Source of the DNA: a virus
Virus record (IMG/VR): IMGVR_UViG_3300042889_000233
Location: 1 to 34,253 of that record
DNA length: 34,253 nucleotides
Strand: one strand, 5' to 3'
Under the pieces are notes generated by a model. That model worked only from the letters and a program-made list of their open reading frames with translations, was not told the origin of the DNA and did no database searches. Within the stretch, counting starts at the first letter, position 1, and every line of letters begins with the position of its first letter. Positions 1-6,863 of this stretch are shown here, piece after piece. The position numbers were made by a program, and so were the translations under genes.

Positions 1-178
1 CACGTGTAGGGGCGGGAATGTGAACAGTGTCACCTTTCTTGCCCTTGAAGTTCATCTTCATTACGATGTTAGCCAAAACAAGGTTTTTCTTGTAAGCGGC
101 TACGATTTCGTCAGACCAGATTTCTGGAATGAACGTTGCTGCGGTGGTTACTGTTACCGCTGGTGTTGGATATGCCAT
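1..178 (-). CDS. Major capsid protein, 5' fragment (second allele)
   Basis: The first 59 codons of a major capsid gene, cut by the window edge. The complete copy is at 33266-34228, and both start with MAYPTPAVTV. Against that copy there are 12 mismatches, all in bases 1-76. Nine are synonymous and three fall together in codon 51, changing Val to Thr. From base 77 on the two are identical. The ATG has a good ribosome site (AGGAG, 185-189 on the plus side as its complement). This is best read as the circular junction captured with a different strain allele, not as a second capsid gene. Confidence 0.9.
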   Translation of the reverse strand, partial: MAYPTPAVTVTTAATFIPEIWSDEIVAAYKKNLVLANIVMKMNFKGKKGDTVHIPAPTR

Positions 179-203
179 GATTAAATCTCCTAAAACAAAT
201 TTT
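77..203. repeat. Terminal direct repeat, 127 bp, left copy
   Basis: Identical to 34127-34253. It covers the first codons of the capsid gene and its ribosome binding site. The exact length of 127 bases equals a common largest k-mer in short-read assembly. I therefore infer an assembly-graph overlap that closes a circle of 34,050 bp, and not a proven physical terminal repeat. Confidence 0.9.
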
Positions 204-942
204 AACGAACCCGTTTCTCTGCATACGCTTGATAAATTTCATCAGCAAGCGAAGCATAACGATCTGGGTCTCTCAACTGAAGCTGAATAAGGTCAGCCCT
301 TCTGTATACCTTCTTTGATGATTCACCAGAACCACCTACATCAACACCTACTGCCTTTAAGTTCTGCTTGCGAGTTACCTCACCCTCATCACTTACTTGC
401 TTACTTTTTACAGTGCGTAGCTGTTTATAGGTAGATAGCAATTCATTGGCTGAGTCGAAATCATATCCAGAATCGGCTTGCTCAAAAATCTTAATGCGAA
501 TAGGGCTAGACTTCACCCAATTTGCAAAGTCCTGATCTTTAGCAATTTCGCCAAAGTCGGGATGTTCTTGCGCTAACCTTTGCTGAATTTGCGCCCTTTT
601 CATCTCTTGCGTTACTTGTCGTGCTGCTAGGATGTCAGGGTGATTATCAACAGTCCTTTGAACTGCCTTCTGTGGATTCTCAAAGAAATCTACTTCAGGC
701 TCTTCCTGTCTAGTTTGCTGTCGTGAACCAAGGTTCTGTTTGATAAGTTCATCGGCTAACTTTCTGACCTCGCCTACTTCCTGTGCTTGCTTCCCAATTA
801 GCTTTTCAGCCTCTTGGTGCATCCTCACAATCTCGTCTAAACTTTTATCCCTGTATTTCTCAGGAAGTTCAGGCTTTTGCGAAATCTTCTGTTCTTCGAT
901 CTCTAACTCACCCAACTCTTCTTTGTCGTCATCAATCAACAT
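202..942 (-). CDS. Capsid scaffolding protein
   Basis: A 246-residue, highly charged, mostly helical protein rich in Glu, Lys and Gln, with no hydrophobic segment. It lies directly upstream of the capsid gene and downstream of the portal gene, the usual place for a scaffold that guides procapsid assembly and is then removed. Features include an acidic N-terminus (MLIDDDKEELGELEIEEQ), a central helical part around residues 30-75, and a basic C-terminus ending in AYAEKRVR. A basic helical C-terminus is what coat-binding segments of podovirus scaffolds look like. The start has a good ribosome site (AAGGAAATAAGT then ATG). The call rests on position and composition rather than a specific motif. 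Confidence 0.8.
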   Translation of the reverse strand: MLIDDDKEELGELEIEEQKISQKPELPEKYRDKSLDEIVRMHQEAEKLIGKQAQEVGEVRKLADELIKQNLGSRQQTRQEEPEVDFFENPQKAVQRTVDNHPDILAARQVTQEMKRAQIQQRLAQEHPDFGEIAKDQDFANWVKSSPIRIKIFEQADSGYDFDSANELLSTYKQLRTVKSKQVSDEGEVTRKQNLKAVGVDVGGSGESSKKVYRRADLIQLQLRDPDRYASLADEIYQAYAEKRVR

Positions 943-1000
943 ACTTATTTCCTTTTCCTGCCGTCAATCGGTTGTAGGAGATTCAACTCGGCATAATTGC

Positions 1001-1228
1001 TTATGAGTTGAGTTTCTGCTCGGCCTTTAATCTATCCAAGTGACTTTTCTCGAACCTTCCATGCGATGATGGAAATGCTCCAGACCACCCTTCTAGCTTA
1101 AAAGCTGGCGCAGATAAAATGCGATGAGTCTCCTCACCACAATCACACACAAGACTTGTTGACTCATAATCAACAAATCTCTCTGTCTTATGCCCGTTTA
1201 TACAGGCAAATTCATACATTCTTCTCAT
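1001..1228 (-). CDS. Small zinc-ribbon protein (FmdB-like)
   Basis: A 75-residue protein starting MRRMYEFACINGHKTERF. Cys9 with His13, then a CDCG pair near residue 30, form a likely single zinc ribbon, followed by LSAPAFKLEGWSGAFPS. This layout resembles FmdB-type regulatory zinc ribbons that occur in phage head operons. Function in the phage is unknown. The start overlaps the end of the upstream gene by 17 bases, so it is probably translationally coupled within the portal-scaffold operon. Confidence 0.7.
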   Translation of the reverse strand: MRRMYEFACINGHKTERFVDYESTSLVCDCGEETHRILSAPAFKLEGWSGAFPSSHGRFEKSHLDRLKAEQKLNS

Positions 1229-1451
1229 TTAAGTCCTCAAATGCTCTTTCGCTGACTTGTTTCAAGTTTTTCAGCCAAATAAGTATAGATAACTCGCCTT
1301 TTCTGAATTGTAGACTTTTTTCATCTGCAATTGTTGAAATATTATTTAAAGGTTCTATCATTTTGTCAACATCCTCCATCAAATCTATCCAACCTTGTGT
1401 GGACATTGTGGAGAATCTCTCGGAGTAGTAGCGTTCTAGTTCTGGATTCAT
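1212..1451 (-). CDS. Conserved small head-operon protein
   Basis: 79 residues, MNPELERYYSERFSTMSTQGW..., acidic and helical, with no cysteine cluster or membrane segment. Short proteins of this pattern (a YYSERF start, then a Trp-Ile-Asp-Leu segment, then an FRKGEL segment) are common right after portal genes in podovirus-like phages. Their role is unknown. The start overlaps the portal stop in an ATGA junction, and its end overlaps the zinc-ribbon gene. A head-assembly helper is possible but not shown. Confidence 0.65.
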   Translation of the reverse strand: MNPELERYYSERFSTMSTQGWIDLMEDVDKMIEPLNNISTIADEKSLQFRKGELSILIWLKNLKQVSERAFEDLNEKNV

Positions 1452-3430
1452 TGTCTAGTCATCTGTTTTTCAACAATCTTAGCCTTGTTCTGAATATCAG
1501 CTTCCTTAAGCATCAATTCAGCAACTTTGACACGCTTATCAAACTCTTTTGAAGCCAAAGCGTCATCAGTAGGGAGGTTCTTGGTATTAGCCGCCATACT
1601 CTTTGCTTGCAACTCAATAGGCATCAATTGCGCTTCAGTCAATAACTTTTGCGCTTCAGCCTTGTTCTGCTCTGCTTGTGTAGTTTGGACAGCAATCTGA
1701 GCTTGAGCCAGTTGCATAGCCAGTTGTTGTTGCATCTGAGCCGCTTGTTGAGCCTGTGGATCAGCCGTAGCCATCTTGTCTAGCATCTCGATCAACTCAA
1801 ATCTGTTTGACAGAGAAGAATTAGCCATGATGCCCTTCAAAATGATAGGCAAAACAGGAGTATTAGGGCCAAGAGTCTGGAGTAGCGCAATGAACTGTTG
1901 TTGTTCATGCTCTCTAGCAATGATACCAAGCGCTGCCGTAGGAATGAACTTCATGTCCACAGTAGGATAACGCTCTGGATCGAACTGCATATAGCGGTAA
2001 GCGGCTTTGGTGATGAAGGGGATCATAAAATCCTCTTGGAAGTTCACCAAGGTACGCTTGTATTTCTTGATAATCGAGGCAGTAGCCATCGAAATACCGC
2101 CCTGACCCGCATCTCTAGAGACGGCAGTAACCATTCCCTGTGAGTCTAAAGTGCCTGTTGCCATCAAAAGCATACGTTCAAACTCTTTGGCAGTTGTCAG
2201 GTTAGAACCATCAGTATTGCCAAACTTGAACGGGAACAGAATCTCATTAGGATTGCCGTTTGTCAGGATTGCTTTACCTGGCTTTACTTCAAACTTAGCA
2301 CCCCTTGGTAAACGAGTAGCATCCATAGCCATCATTGGGCTAGTTGTGAGAGCTAGTGAATCTAAGTGTGAACGAACTTGGGCATCTATGGCTTTTTGTG
2401 AGTTGTAAGCCTTCTCAACAGTGCCACGACCCAACAAGCGATTAGGAACTGTATCGTCCTGATAAGCAAGGATTGGGCGATCCTTCATCATGTATGGGTT
2501 CTTTTCTGCCTTCAGAAGAACACCATCATTGGCGATAACGACAATAGCCTCAACCAGATCGGAATACTCATCCTGAATACTGTCTTCAGGGAATAAGTCT
2601 TCTACTTCGCCATTCTCTTCGTTCTCTAGTTGTTCAAGATACTCTCTAGGAACTAAACCATAGTAAGTCAAAAGTTTAACTTTATCGTCTTCGTACTGGG
2701 AGACTTCTTGTGTAGGCTCTAAGTCTGTATCCATCGAGTCAGTACCGACCTTTACCTTGCGGTAGATGCCTTCTTCTTGACCTTTAACGATCTTGTGGAT
2801 AGAAACATACTTCTCGATAGCCACGCCCATACAGTCATCAATAGATGTCCCATTGGGGTCAAACAAGAAATTACGGGGGTTAACAGGAACAATCTTGACT
2901 GCAATGCGGTCTTGTTCTACCACTCCGATAGCGGCTTGTCCCATTTGACCAGGTATTGCCTGAGTAGCGGGGACAAAGACTTTCTCTGTTTTAACAACAA
3001 TCTCACCGATGCCCGTACCATAGATTTCTGCCAACAGTTCAATCTGGTCAATAGACTTGCGAATCTTGTCTACTTTGAAGTCTTCCATCAGTTGTGCTTT
3101 GATGGCAGCAACATCTAGGGGACTACCATTGACATCACGAATATCGTCTTGAATGTCAAAGAACTCACCCTGACCAAAGATGGCTTCCATGATCTCAGCA
3201 TGGCGTGTCTCTACGGCTTGTTGGGTAGCGGGGGTAACGATACGGCTACGCTCGGACTCACGGGTTTTGTCTTGGGCATCCCACTCACCATTGAAGATAC
3301 GCTCGTACTCTAGCCAATCATCAAGGCAATTGACATCTCTCCAATCCCTCCATCTATCACAATGGTTGACAACAAAGTTAACTATCTCTTTGTCTGAGTC
3401 GCTAGGTTCTTGGAATTCGTTTTGATCCAT
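1448..3430 (-). CDS. Portal protein
   Basis: A 660-residue portal that forms the DNA entry ring at one capsid vertex. The N-terminal part contains WRDWRDVNCLDDWLEYERIF and SRIVTPATQQAVETRHAEIM, typical of the large podovirus portal family related to P22 gp1. The C-terminal 110 residues are Gln/Ala-rich and predicted coiled coil (PQAQQAAQMQQQLAMQLAQ), matching the helical barrel that extends into the capsid in such portals. Length fits the family (roughly 600-750 residues). It lies downstream of the terminase genes, separated only by an HNH gene, and the next gene overlaps its stop. Confidence 0.92.
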   Translation of the reverse strand: MDQNEFQEPSDSDKEIVNFVVNHCDRWRDWRDVNCLDDWLEYERIFNGEWDAQDKTRESERSRIVTPATQQAVETRHAEIMEAIFGQGEFFDIQDDIRDVNGSPLDVAAIKAQLMEDFKVDKIRKSIDQIELLAEIYGTGIGEIVVKTEKVFVPATQAIPGQMGQAAIGVVEQDRIAVKIVPVNPRNFLFDPNGTSIDDCMGVAIEKYVSIHKIVKGQEEGIYRKVKVGTDSMDTDLEPTQEVSQYEDDKVKLLTYYGLVPREYLEQLENEENGEVEDLFPEDSIQDEYSDLVEAIVVIANDGVLLKAEKNPYMMKDRPILAYQDDTVPNRLLGRGTVEKAYNSQKAIDAQVRSHLDSLALTTSPMMAMDATRLPRGAKFEVKPGKAILTNGNPNEILFPFKFGNTDGSNLTTAKEFERMLLMATGTLDSQGMVTAVSRDAGQGGISMATASIIKKYKRTLVNFQEDFMIPFITKAAYRYMQFDPERYPTVDMKFIPTAALGIIAREHEQQQFIALLQTLGPNTPVLPIILKGIMANSSLSNRFELIEMLDKMATADPQAQQAAQMQQQLAMQLAQAQIAVQTTQAEQNKAEAQKLLTEAQLMPIELQAKSMAANTKNLPTDDALASKEFDKRVKVAELMLKEADIQNKAKIVEKQMTRQ

Positions 3431-3432
3431 AA

Positions 3433-3951
3433 TCAGACCTCATAATGATTGTTCTTACGCATATTCTCAATTGCGGGAATAATTTGCAAGTTGTTTGGCA
3501 CATGAAGTCCACAAACAGTTTTGCCCTGCAATGGGATTATATGGTCAACGTGCCAATTTTTACCACTCTCTCTTGACCTCATGGCTGCCACCTGATAATA
3601 GCATTGTATTTTTAGGCGGTCAAATTCTGTTAACCAAAGTGGTGTTCTTAGCAATTTCGCACTTTTACGATTCATTTGAAGTTTGGCACGAATAGCCTTA
3701 TTCTTTTGCCTGTAGTTTTTTAAAGCACGTAAATGTGTTTGCCTTGTTTCACCAGCAGATCGCCTTTTTCTCGCAGATGCGTTAACTTTATCTTTGTGTT
3801 CAGAGTCATATTGCCTATCTCTTAAGCATTTGCATTTTTTGCAATATCCTTGCAATCCATCTCTACGACTCTTATTTTTGAAAAAAGAGTCTACCGATAA
3901 AGTTTCTTTGCATTTTGAGCAAAACTTTGTATCAAACACCTGAGACAACAT
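3433..3951 (-). CDS. HNH homing endonuclease with N-terminal zinc finger
   Basis: 172 residues from the preferred start MLSQVFDTK, which has GGGAG seven bases upstream; a longer start eight codons earlier is possible. The N-terminus carries two CxxC pairs (CSKCKETLSVDSFF, then CKKCK). A basic linker follows, then a C-terminal HNH core with WHVDHIIPLQG and a NNLQIIPAIENMRKNN segment. His-Asp-His and the later Asn fit the His-Me finger fold. It sits between the large terminase and portal genes and overlaps the terminase stop, typical for a free-standing homing endonuclease. The same zinc finger type starts the HNH protein at 28659-29195, but their nuclease halves differ. Confidence 0.88.
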   Translation of the reverse strand: MLSQVFDTKFCSKCKETLSVDSFFKNKSRRDGLQGYCKKCKCLRDRQYDSEHKDKVNASARKRRSAGETRQTHLRALKNYRQKNKAIRAKLQMNRKSAKLLRTPLWLTEFDRLKIQCYYQVAAMRSRESGKNWHVDHIIPLQGKTVCGLHVPNNLQIIPAIENMRKNNHYEV

Positions 3952-5191
3952 CAACCGGCTCCCATTCATCATCATTATCTTCTTGAAAATAACTTGTTAC
4001 GGCAAGTTGGTCTACATAGCTAAGAGAATCGGGCAAATCGTCGTGAACGCCTGTGGCTGGAAATAAAATGAGTTGGTCAACAAATTCATCCCAATTTTCT
4101 TCTGTATTAAGGATGATTCTGCCATGTTCAAAGCGTCCTTGCAATGCCCAAATAATCCTATCCGCCTTTTTCTTGTTGCCATGAGTAAGGTCTACTATAT
4201 GGGCGTAAATATTGTTTTTTCGCATTAAATCCGAAAGATATGGCAGAACGGCATTTTTTAATGCCCCCTTCTCAATACCTACGGACAAAGGGCGGTAATC
4301 TCTTATTGCCATCAAGATATTTGAGGCGGTAGTTCTAATATCCCATCTCCCGTGTTCAATCTTCTGAACAAACCACTTGCCATCGTCTGTTACCTTCACT
4401 ATGGAGATAGCAGACTCGTCCAGACGCTTCTTAGAGTTAGCGGCTTGTTTGGCAACTTCCTCGAATCCCGCAAGGTCAACAGCGATGTAATAGCTTCCGT
4501 GTTCAGGTTCTACCCCGTATTTGATCCACTCTTCCTTAAAGATGTCAGAACCCGCATTGGTAAACGAAGCCATAAACTCTTGCTTGAAAGCGAAGGAACT
4601 CAGGGTCTTTTTAGCGGAATCTATCTCTGCTTGGTCAATTAAGGGGTTATCAGCAGTGGTGAAGTGCCAGGACTTCCAATCAGGATCATCCTCTGACTCG
4701 CCTAGTTTAAAGGTATCGTAGAACCAGTTGCGTCCTTTAGGAGTGCCGATAAAGAGTGCTCTCCCCCGTTTATCAGATAGAGAGGCACGAATGACCTGTT
4801 CCCATGCTTCAGGTTTAATGTCGGCAACCTCATCTAGTACGGCATAGGTCAATGAGACTCCACGAAGGGTATCAGGTCTATCCGCACCACGAACGTATAT
4901 CCTAGCCCCGTTTATCAGGGTAATGTCTAGATTGTTTACATGACTGCTCTGAATAACCTCTCTGCCAAGGTCTAGCAGTAAGTCCCAGACGATTTGCCTC
5001 GACTGTCCCATTGTTGGCGAAACATAGAGTACTGCCGAACCAGGTGGGCACTTCAATCCCTCGATTAGCAAGGTAACGGCAGCCATCCTAGACTTACCGC
5101 ACCGCCTACCAGCCGCAACAACCTTGAACCTCGTTTTGTCGGCAAAAACTGTCTGTTGCCACGGCAGTAAGGAAAAATTGAGATCAGCCAT
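3932..5191 (-). CDS. Terminase large subunit
   Basis: A 419-residue packaging motor and nuclease that pumps DNA into the procapsid and cuts it. The ATPase domain has Walker A AAGRRCGKSR (Lys33), Walker B TYAVLDEV (Asp120, Glu121) and the coupling segment GTPKGRN near 149-155. The RNase H-like nuclease has YIAVDLAG (Asp239), a likely second acid in VGIEKG (Glu306) and HDDLPDSL (Asp383/384/387). It starts eight bases inside the small terminase gene. The protein looks complete and intact. Confidence 0.97.
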   Translation of the reverse strand: MADLNFSLLPWQQTVFADKTRFKVVAAGRRCGKSRMAAVTLLIEGLKCPPGSAVLYVSPTMGQSRQIVWDLLLDLGREVIQSSHVNNLDITLINGARIYVRGADRPDTLRGVSLTYAVLDEVADIKPEAWEQVIRASLSDKRGRALFIGTPKGRNWFYDTFKLGESEDDPDWKSWHFTTADNPLIDQAEIDSAKKTLSSFAFKQEFMASFTNAGSDIFKEEWIKYGVEPEHGSYYIAVDLAGFEEVAKQAANSKKRLDESAISIVKVTDDGKWFVQKIEHGRWDIRTTASNILMAIRDYRPLSVGIEKGALKNAVLPYLSDLMRKNNIYAHIVDLTHGNKKKADRIIWALQGRFEHGRIILNTEENWDEFVDQLILFPATGVHDDLPDSLSYVDQLAVTSYFQEDNDDEWEPVDVVSGV

Positions 5192-5561
5192 ACTTTGCCT
5201 CTACGTCTTGGGGTTGTTCAGTATTCTCAACAATAACTGGTTCAGCACCAATCCCTGTTATGTTAATCGTCACTGCTGACCTCTGACTCTTATCCTTCTC
5301 AAACAAAGAAACAGGAAGAGTCCTATCAAGACACATCTTTAAAGCTACCAATTGATGGGGATGCTCATCATTAAGGGCTATCTCAATAACCTTCTGAGCC
5401 ACATCCTTACCTCCACTCCTAATCATTAGCTCTTTAAGCTCCTTCAGACGTTGATGGTCTGTCTTAGGTAGTACAAGGGGTGGATTGTCAGCAAACCTCT
5501 GTATGGTCATCTTGACGCTTCCCTTTGGTCTTCCTCTTCCACGTTTCAGAGTTGTTTCCAT
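5184..5561 (-). CDS. Terminase small subunit (putative)
   Basis: 125 residues, starting METTLKRGRGRPKGSVKMT, so the N-terminus is very basic with an AT-hook-like RGRGRPKGS. A helical middle (DHQRLKELKELMIRSGG, HPHQLVALKMCLDRTLP) and a C-terminal segment of likely beta strands with an acidic tail follow. It lies immediately upstream of and overlaps the large terminase, the standard position for the DNA-recognition subunit. The ribosome site is GAAAGGACAAC before the ATG. Assignment is from position and overall style. A DNA recognition (pac) site would be expected within or near this gene or its G-rich leader. Confidence 0.78.
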   Translation of the reverse strand: METTLKRGRGRPKGSVKMTIQRFADNPPLVLPKTDHQRLKELKELMIRSGGKDVAQKVIEIALNDEHPHQLVALKMCLDRTLPVSLFEKDKSQRSAVTINITGIGAEPVIVENTEQPQDVEAKYG

Positions 5562-5617
5562 GTTGTCCTTTCAATTTAGCTTTTTCGGTATAGGGGTGGG
5601 TACACAAATATCTACCA

Positions 5618-5641
5618 ACCCAACCTACCCCCTCCCCCCCC
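5618..5641 (-). other. G-rich tract in the small terminase leader
   Basis: On the minus strand this reads as eight G, A, five G, then TAGG, TTGGG and TTGG within about 30 bases. That is enough consecutive G runs to form a G-quadruplex in the transcript or in single-stranded DNA. It lies about 60 bases upstream of the small terminase start. No other stretch in the window is as G-rich. A role in packaging recognition or translation control is only inference. Confidence 0.5.
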
Positions 5642-5651
5642 ATACATCTCC

Positions 5652-5664
5652 TAGGGTTTACCCT
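5652..5664. promoter_or_regulatory. Boundary motif TAGGGTTTACCCT, copy 1
   Basis: Exact 13-base copy of the motif at 5703-5715, 51 bases apart. It is nearly palindromic (AGGGTtt/aACCCT). Related versions occur at 9803-9820, 10452-10468 and, inverted, at 12201-12213. Likely a protein binding site; the protein is unknown. Confidence 0.5.
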
Positions 5665-5673
5665 CATGTCTTT

Positions 5674-5802
5674 TTATACAGTACTGTCCAGGCATACAGT
5701 CATAGGGTTTACCCTTAGTGACATATCGTTATGATTTATAACTAGTTGCGAGAGAGTCACGGTGGCTGCTTTATTGGGGTACTTGAATTCTAGGTTTAGC
5801 AT
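5674..5802 (-). CDS. Possible 42-residue protein upstream of the small terminase
   Basis: An open frame of 43 codons beginning MLNLEFKYPNKAATVTLSQ, with GAGGG six bases before the ATG. I do not recognise a family. It would follow the 87-residue gene after a 9-base gap, and fills otherwise empty space. Against it, the frame runs across a LexA-like palindrome and one copy of the 13-base motif, so the stretch may be regulatory and the frame accidental. Confidence 0.35.
   Translation of the reverse strand: MLNLEFKYPNKAATVTLSQLVINHNDMSLRVNPMTVCLDSTV
5682..5701. promoter_or_regulatory. LexA-like operator candidate
   Basis: TACTGTCCAGGCATACAGTC matches the classical LexA consensus TACTGT-N8-ACAGTA at 11 of 12 arm positions. 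It is centred between the two exact TAGGGTTTACCCT copies. An overlapping perfect palindrome ACAGTACTGT spans 5678-5687. If real, the region upstream of the terminase genes could respond to the host SOS system. It could also be chance, since a small open frame runs through it. Confidence 0.45.
5703..5715. promoter_or_regulatory. Boundary motif TAGGGTTTACCCT, copy 2
   Basis: Exact repeat of 5652-5664. The 51-base spacing is close to five helical turns, so two dimers could bind the same face with the LexA-like site between them. Confidence 0.5.
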
Positions 5803-5811
5803 TGTGTTCCC

Positions 5812-6075
5812 TCATACGTTCTCTATTGATTCCCTCTTACTATCCCTTACTGGTTCACTTGAATCGGGGCTGTTAGTTGTTCCCGACCTAATATTTAAAA
5901 TACTCAGATCATCGCCTGGTCTAAACCCCTGATTGTGAGCTTCACTGTAAAGGTCTAATACGTTCTCAAAACCCCTGCACAAATTACCCTTGCCAGCCGC
6001 CAATAGAATCATTCTTTGAGGGTTTGTCAGTGTTCTTTGAAAGTACTTAGTCTGAGGTTTTGAGGGTCTTCCCAT
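5812..6075 (-). CDS. Small basic protein, possible regulator
   Basis: 87 residues, MGRPSKPQTKYFQRTLTNPQRM..., with a basic N-terminus, a central helical segment (GNLCRGFENVLDLYSEAHNQGF) and a polar C-terminus rich in Ser and Asn. The GRPSK start and the size suggest a small DNA-binding or regulatory protein, but I recognise no defined domain. It stands alone between two regulatory stretches: AT-rich DNA with TAGGGG-like sequences upstream, and the repeated 13-base motifs downstream. It is divergent from the plus-strand cassette that starts at 6261. Confidence 0.6.
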   Translation of the reverse strand: MGRPSKPQTKYFQRTLTNPQRMILLAAGKGNLCRGFENVLDLYSEAHNQGFRPGDDLSILNIRSGTTNSPDSSEPVRDSKRESIENV

Positions 6076-6200
6076 GTTTTGCCTAAAAATTGAATTATTT
6101 AATTATTGCATACTTTAATTCTAGGGGTAAATACTTATAGGGTTTTGGAGGGGTCAATAGAATCAACAAGTTACAGCGACTGGCACGTTTCTTTTATGCT

Positions 6201-6237
6201 TATATAGTGAGAGGGTAGATTTTTAGCCCTCTCTTTT
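6201..6237 (+). terminator. Terminator-like hairpin before the GP88 cassette
   Basis: GAGAGGG (6209-6215) pairs perfectly with CCCTCTC (6227-6233), followed by four T. Just upstream, TATATA at 6201-6206 could be a -10 box. The hairpin may stop read-through into the cassette or act as an attenuator. The region 6076-6260 otherwise holds AT-rich DNA with partial copies of the boundary motif near 6122-6145 and no gene. Confidence 0.5.
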
Positions 6238-6260
6238 ATCAACTCTTAACAGGTTTCAAC

Positions 6261-6491
6261 ATGGATAAAACAACTTACAAAACGATTCGCAGATCAATTC
6301 GAGACAATGGTCTGCGCTACACCATGCACCATGCACAATGCACGGGCAACATTCCCACACTGACAATTTGCGACTTTGTGGCGAACACAATGCGACTGAC
6401 TGACTGGCTGGCATTACGTCAATCATTTTCACGCTCAGAGAGGGCTTCTATAGCCTTTAAATTGACTACTTCAACACATGGAAAGGTCTAA
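6261..6491 (+). CDS. Hypothetical protein, first gene of the plus-strand cassette
   Basis: 76 residues, MDKTTYKTIRRSIRDNGLRY..., with a basic N-terminal helix, an IPTLTICDFVANTMRLTDWLALRQSF middle and a Ser/Thr-rich end. I recognise no family. It starts 24 bases after the hairpin at 6209-6237. The ribosome site is weak (ACAGG nine bases before ATG). It is followed three bases later by the next gene, so the cassette is an operon. Confidence 0.6.
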   Translation: MDKTTYKTIRRSIRDNGLRYTMHHAQCTGNIPTLTICDFVANTMRLTDWLALRQSFSRSERASIAFKLTTSTHGKV

Positions 6492-6494
6492 ACC

Positions 6495-6683
6495 ATGATT
6501 TACTCTTTTATCAAATGCAAATCAGGGTTAAACGCTGTAGCAAAGGCCCGTAAACAAGGGGCTAAACCTATTGCCTATGCTTGTAATGGCATCATGGGCA
6601 CATATTGGGTTTTTGAGACATTCGATGAATTAAATGCTTGGAAAACCCGTCAATCGGGAAACCCGCATTTTGAAATAATCTAA
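6495..6683 (+). CDS. Hypothetical small protein
   Basis: 62 residues, MIYSFIKCKSGLNAVAKARKQGA..., mixed alpha/beta with an aromatic YWVFETFDELNAW segment. No family recognised. It has AAAGG ten bases upstream of the ATG and sits between two other cassette genes. Codon use and length suggest a genuine small gene. Confidence 0.6.
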   Translation: MIYSFIKCKSGLNAVAKARKQGAKPIAYACNGIMGTYWVFETFDELNAWKTRQSGNPHFEII

Positions 6684-6693
6684 GGGGCAAACA

Positions 6694-6789
6694 ATGCACG
6701 ATCAATTTTTAGACTATGCCGCTGCCCTTGCAATAGCCTTAGTACTTTGCATAGGTTTACTTGATTATTTTGACGTTTTGGTCAAATAA
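6694..6789 (+). CDS. 31-residue membrane peptide
   Basis: MHDQFLDYAAALAIALVLCI then GLLDYFDVLVK: one hydrophobic helix of about 18 residues flanked by acidic residues. The ribosome site TAAGGGGCAAACA then ATG is nearly identical to that of the gene at 7522, which supports it as a real gene. Function unknown. Confidence 0.55.
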   Translation: MHDQFLDYAAALAIALVLCIGLLDYFDVLVK

Positions 6790-6809
6790 CTAGGGTTTTC
6801 ACTGATTTA

Positions 6810-6843
6810 CTAGGGGTTTTGTGCCCCTAGAATTGTATTTTTT
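6810..6843 (+). terminator. Hairpin with T-tract inside the GP88 cassette
   Basis: CTAGGGG (6810-6816) and CCCCTAG (6824-6830) pair perfectly around a seven-base loop, and six T follow at 6838-6843. It lies 20 bases before the GP88 gene. The gap between stem and T-tract makes it a weak terminator; it may be a processing or attenuation site, or an operator since CTAGGG also occurs at 6790-6795. Confidence 0.45.
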
Positions 6844-6863
6844 AACTGTAAATAGGCGTCAAA

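Noticed and set aside
6182-6200. Sigma-54 promoter (TGGCACG...TGC) before the cassette
   Set aside because: The distance between the GG and GC elements is 14 bases rather than the required 10.
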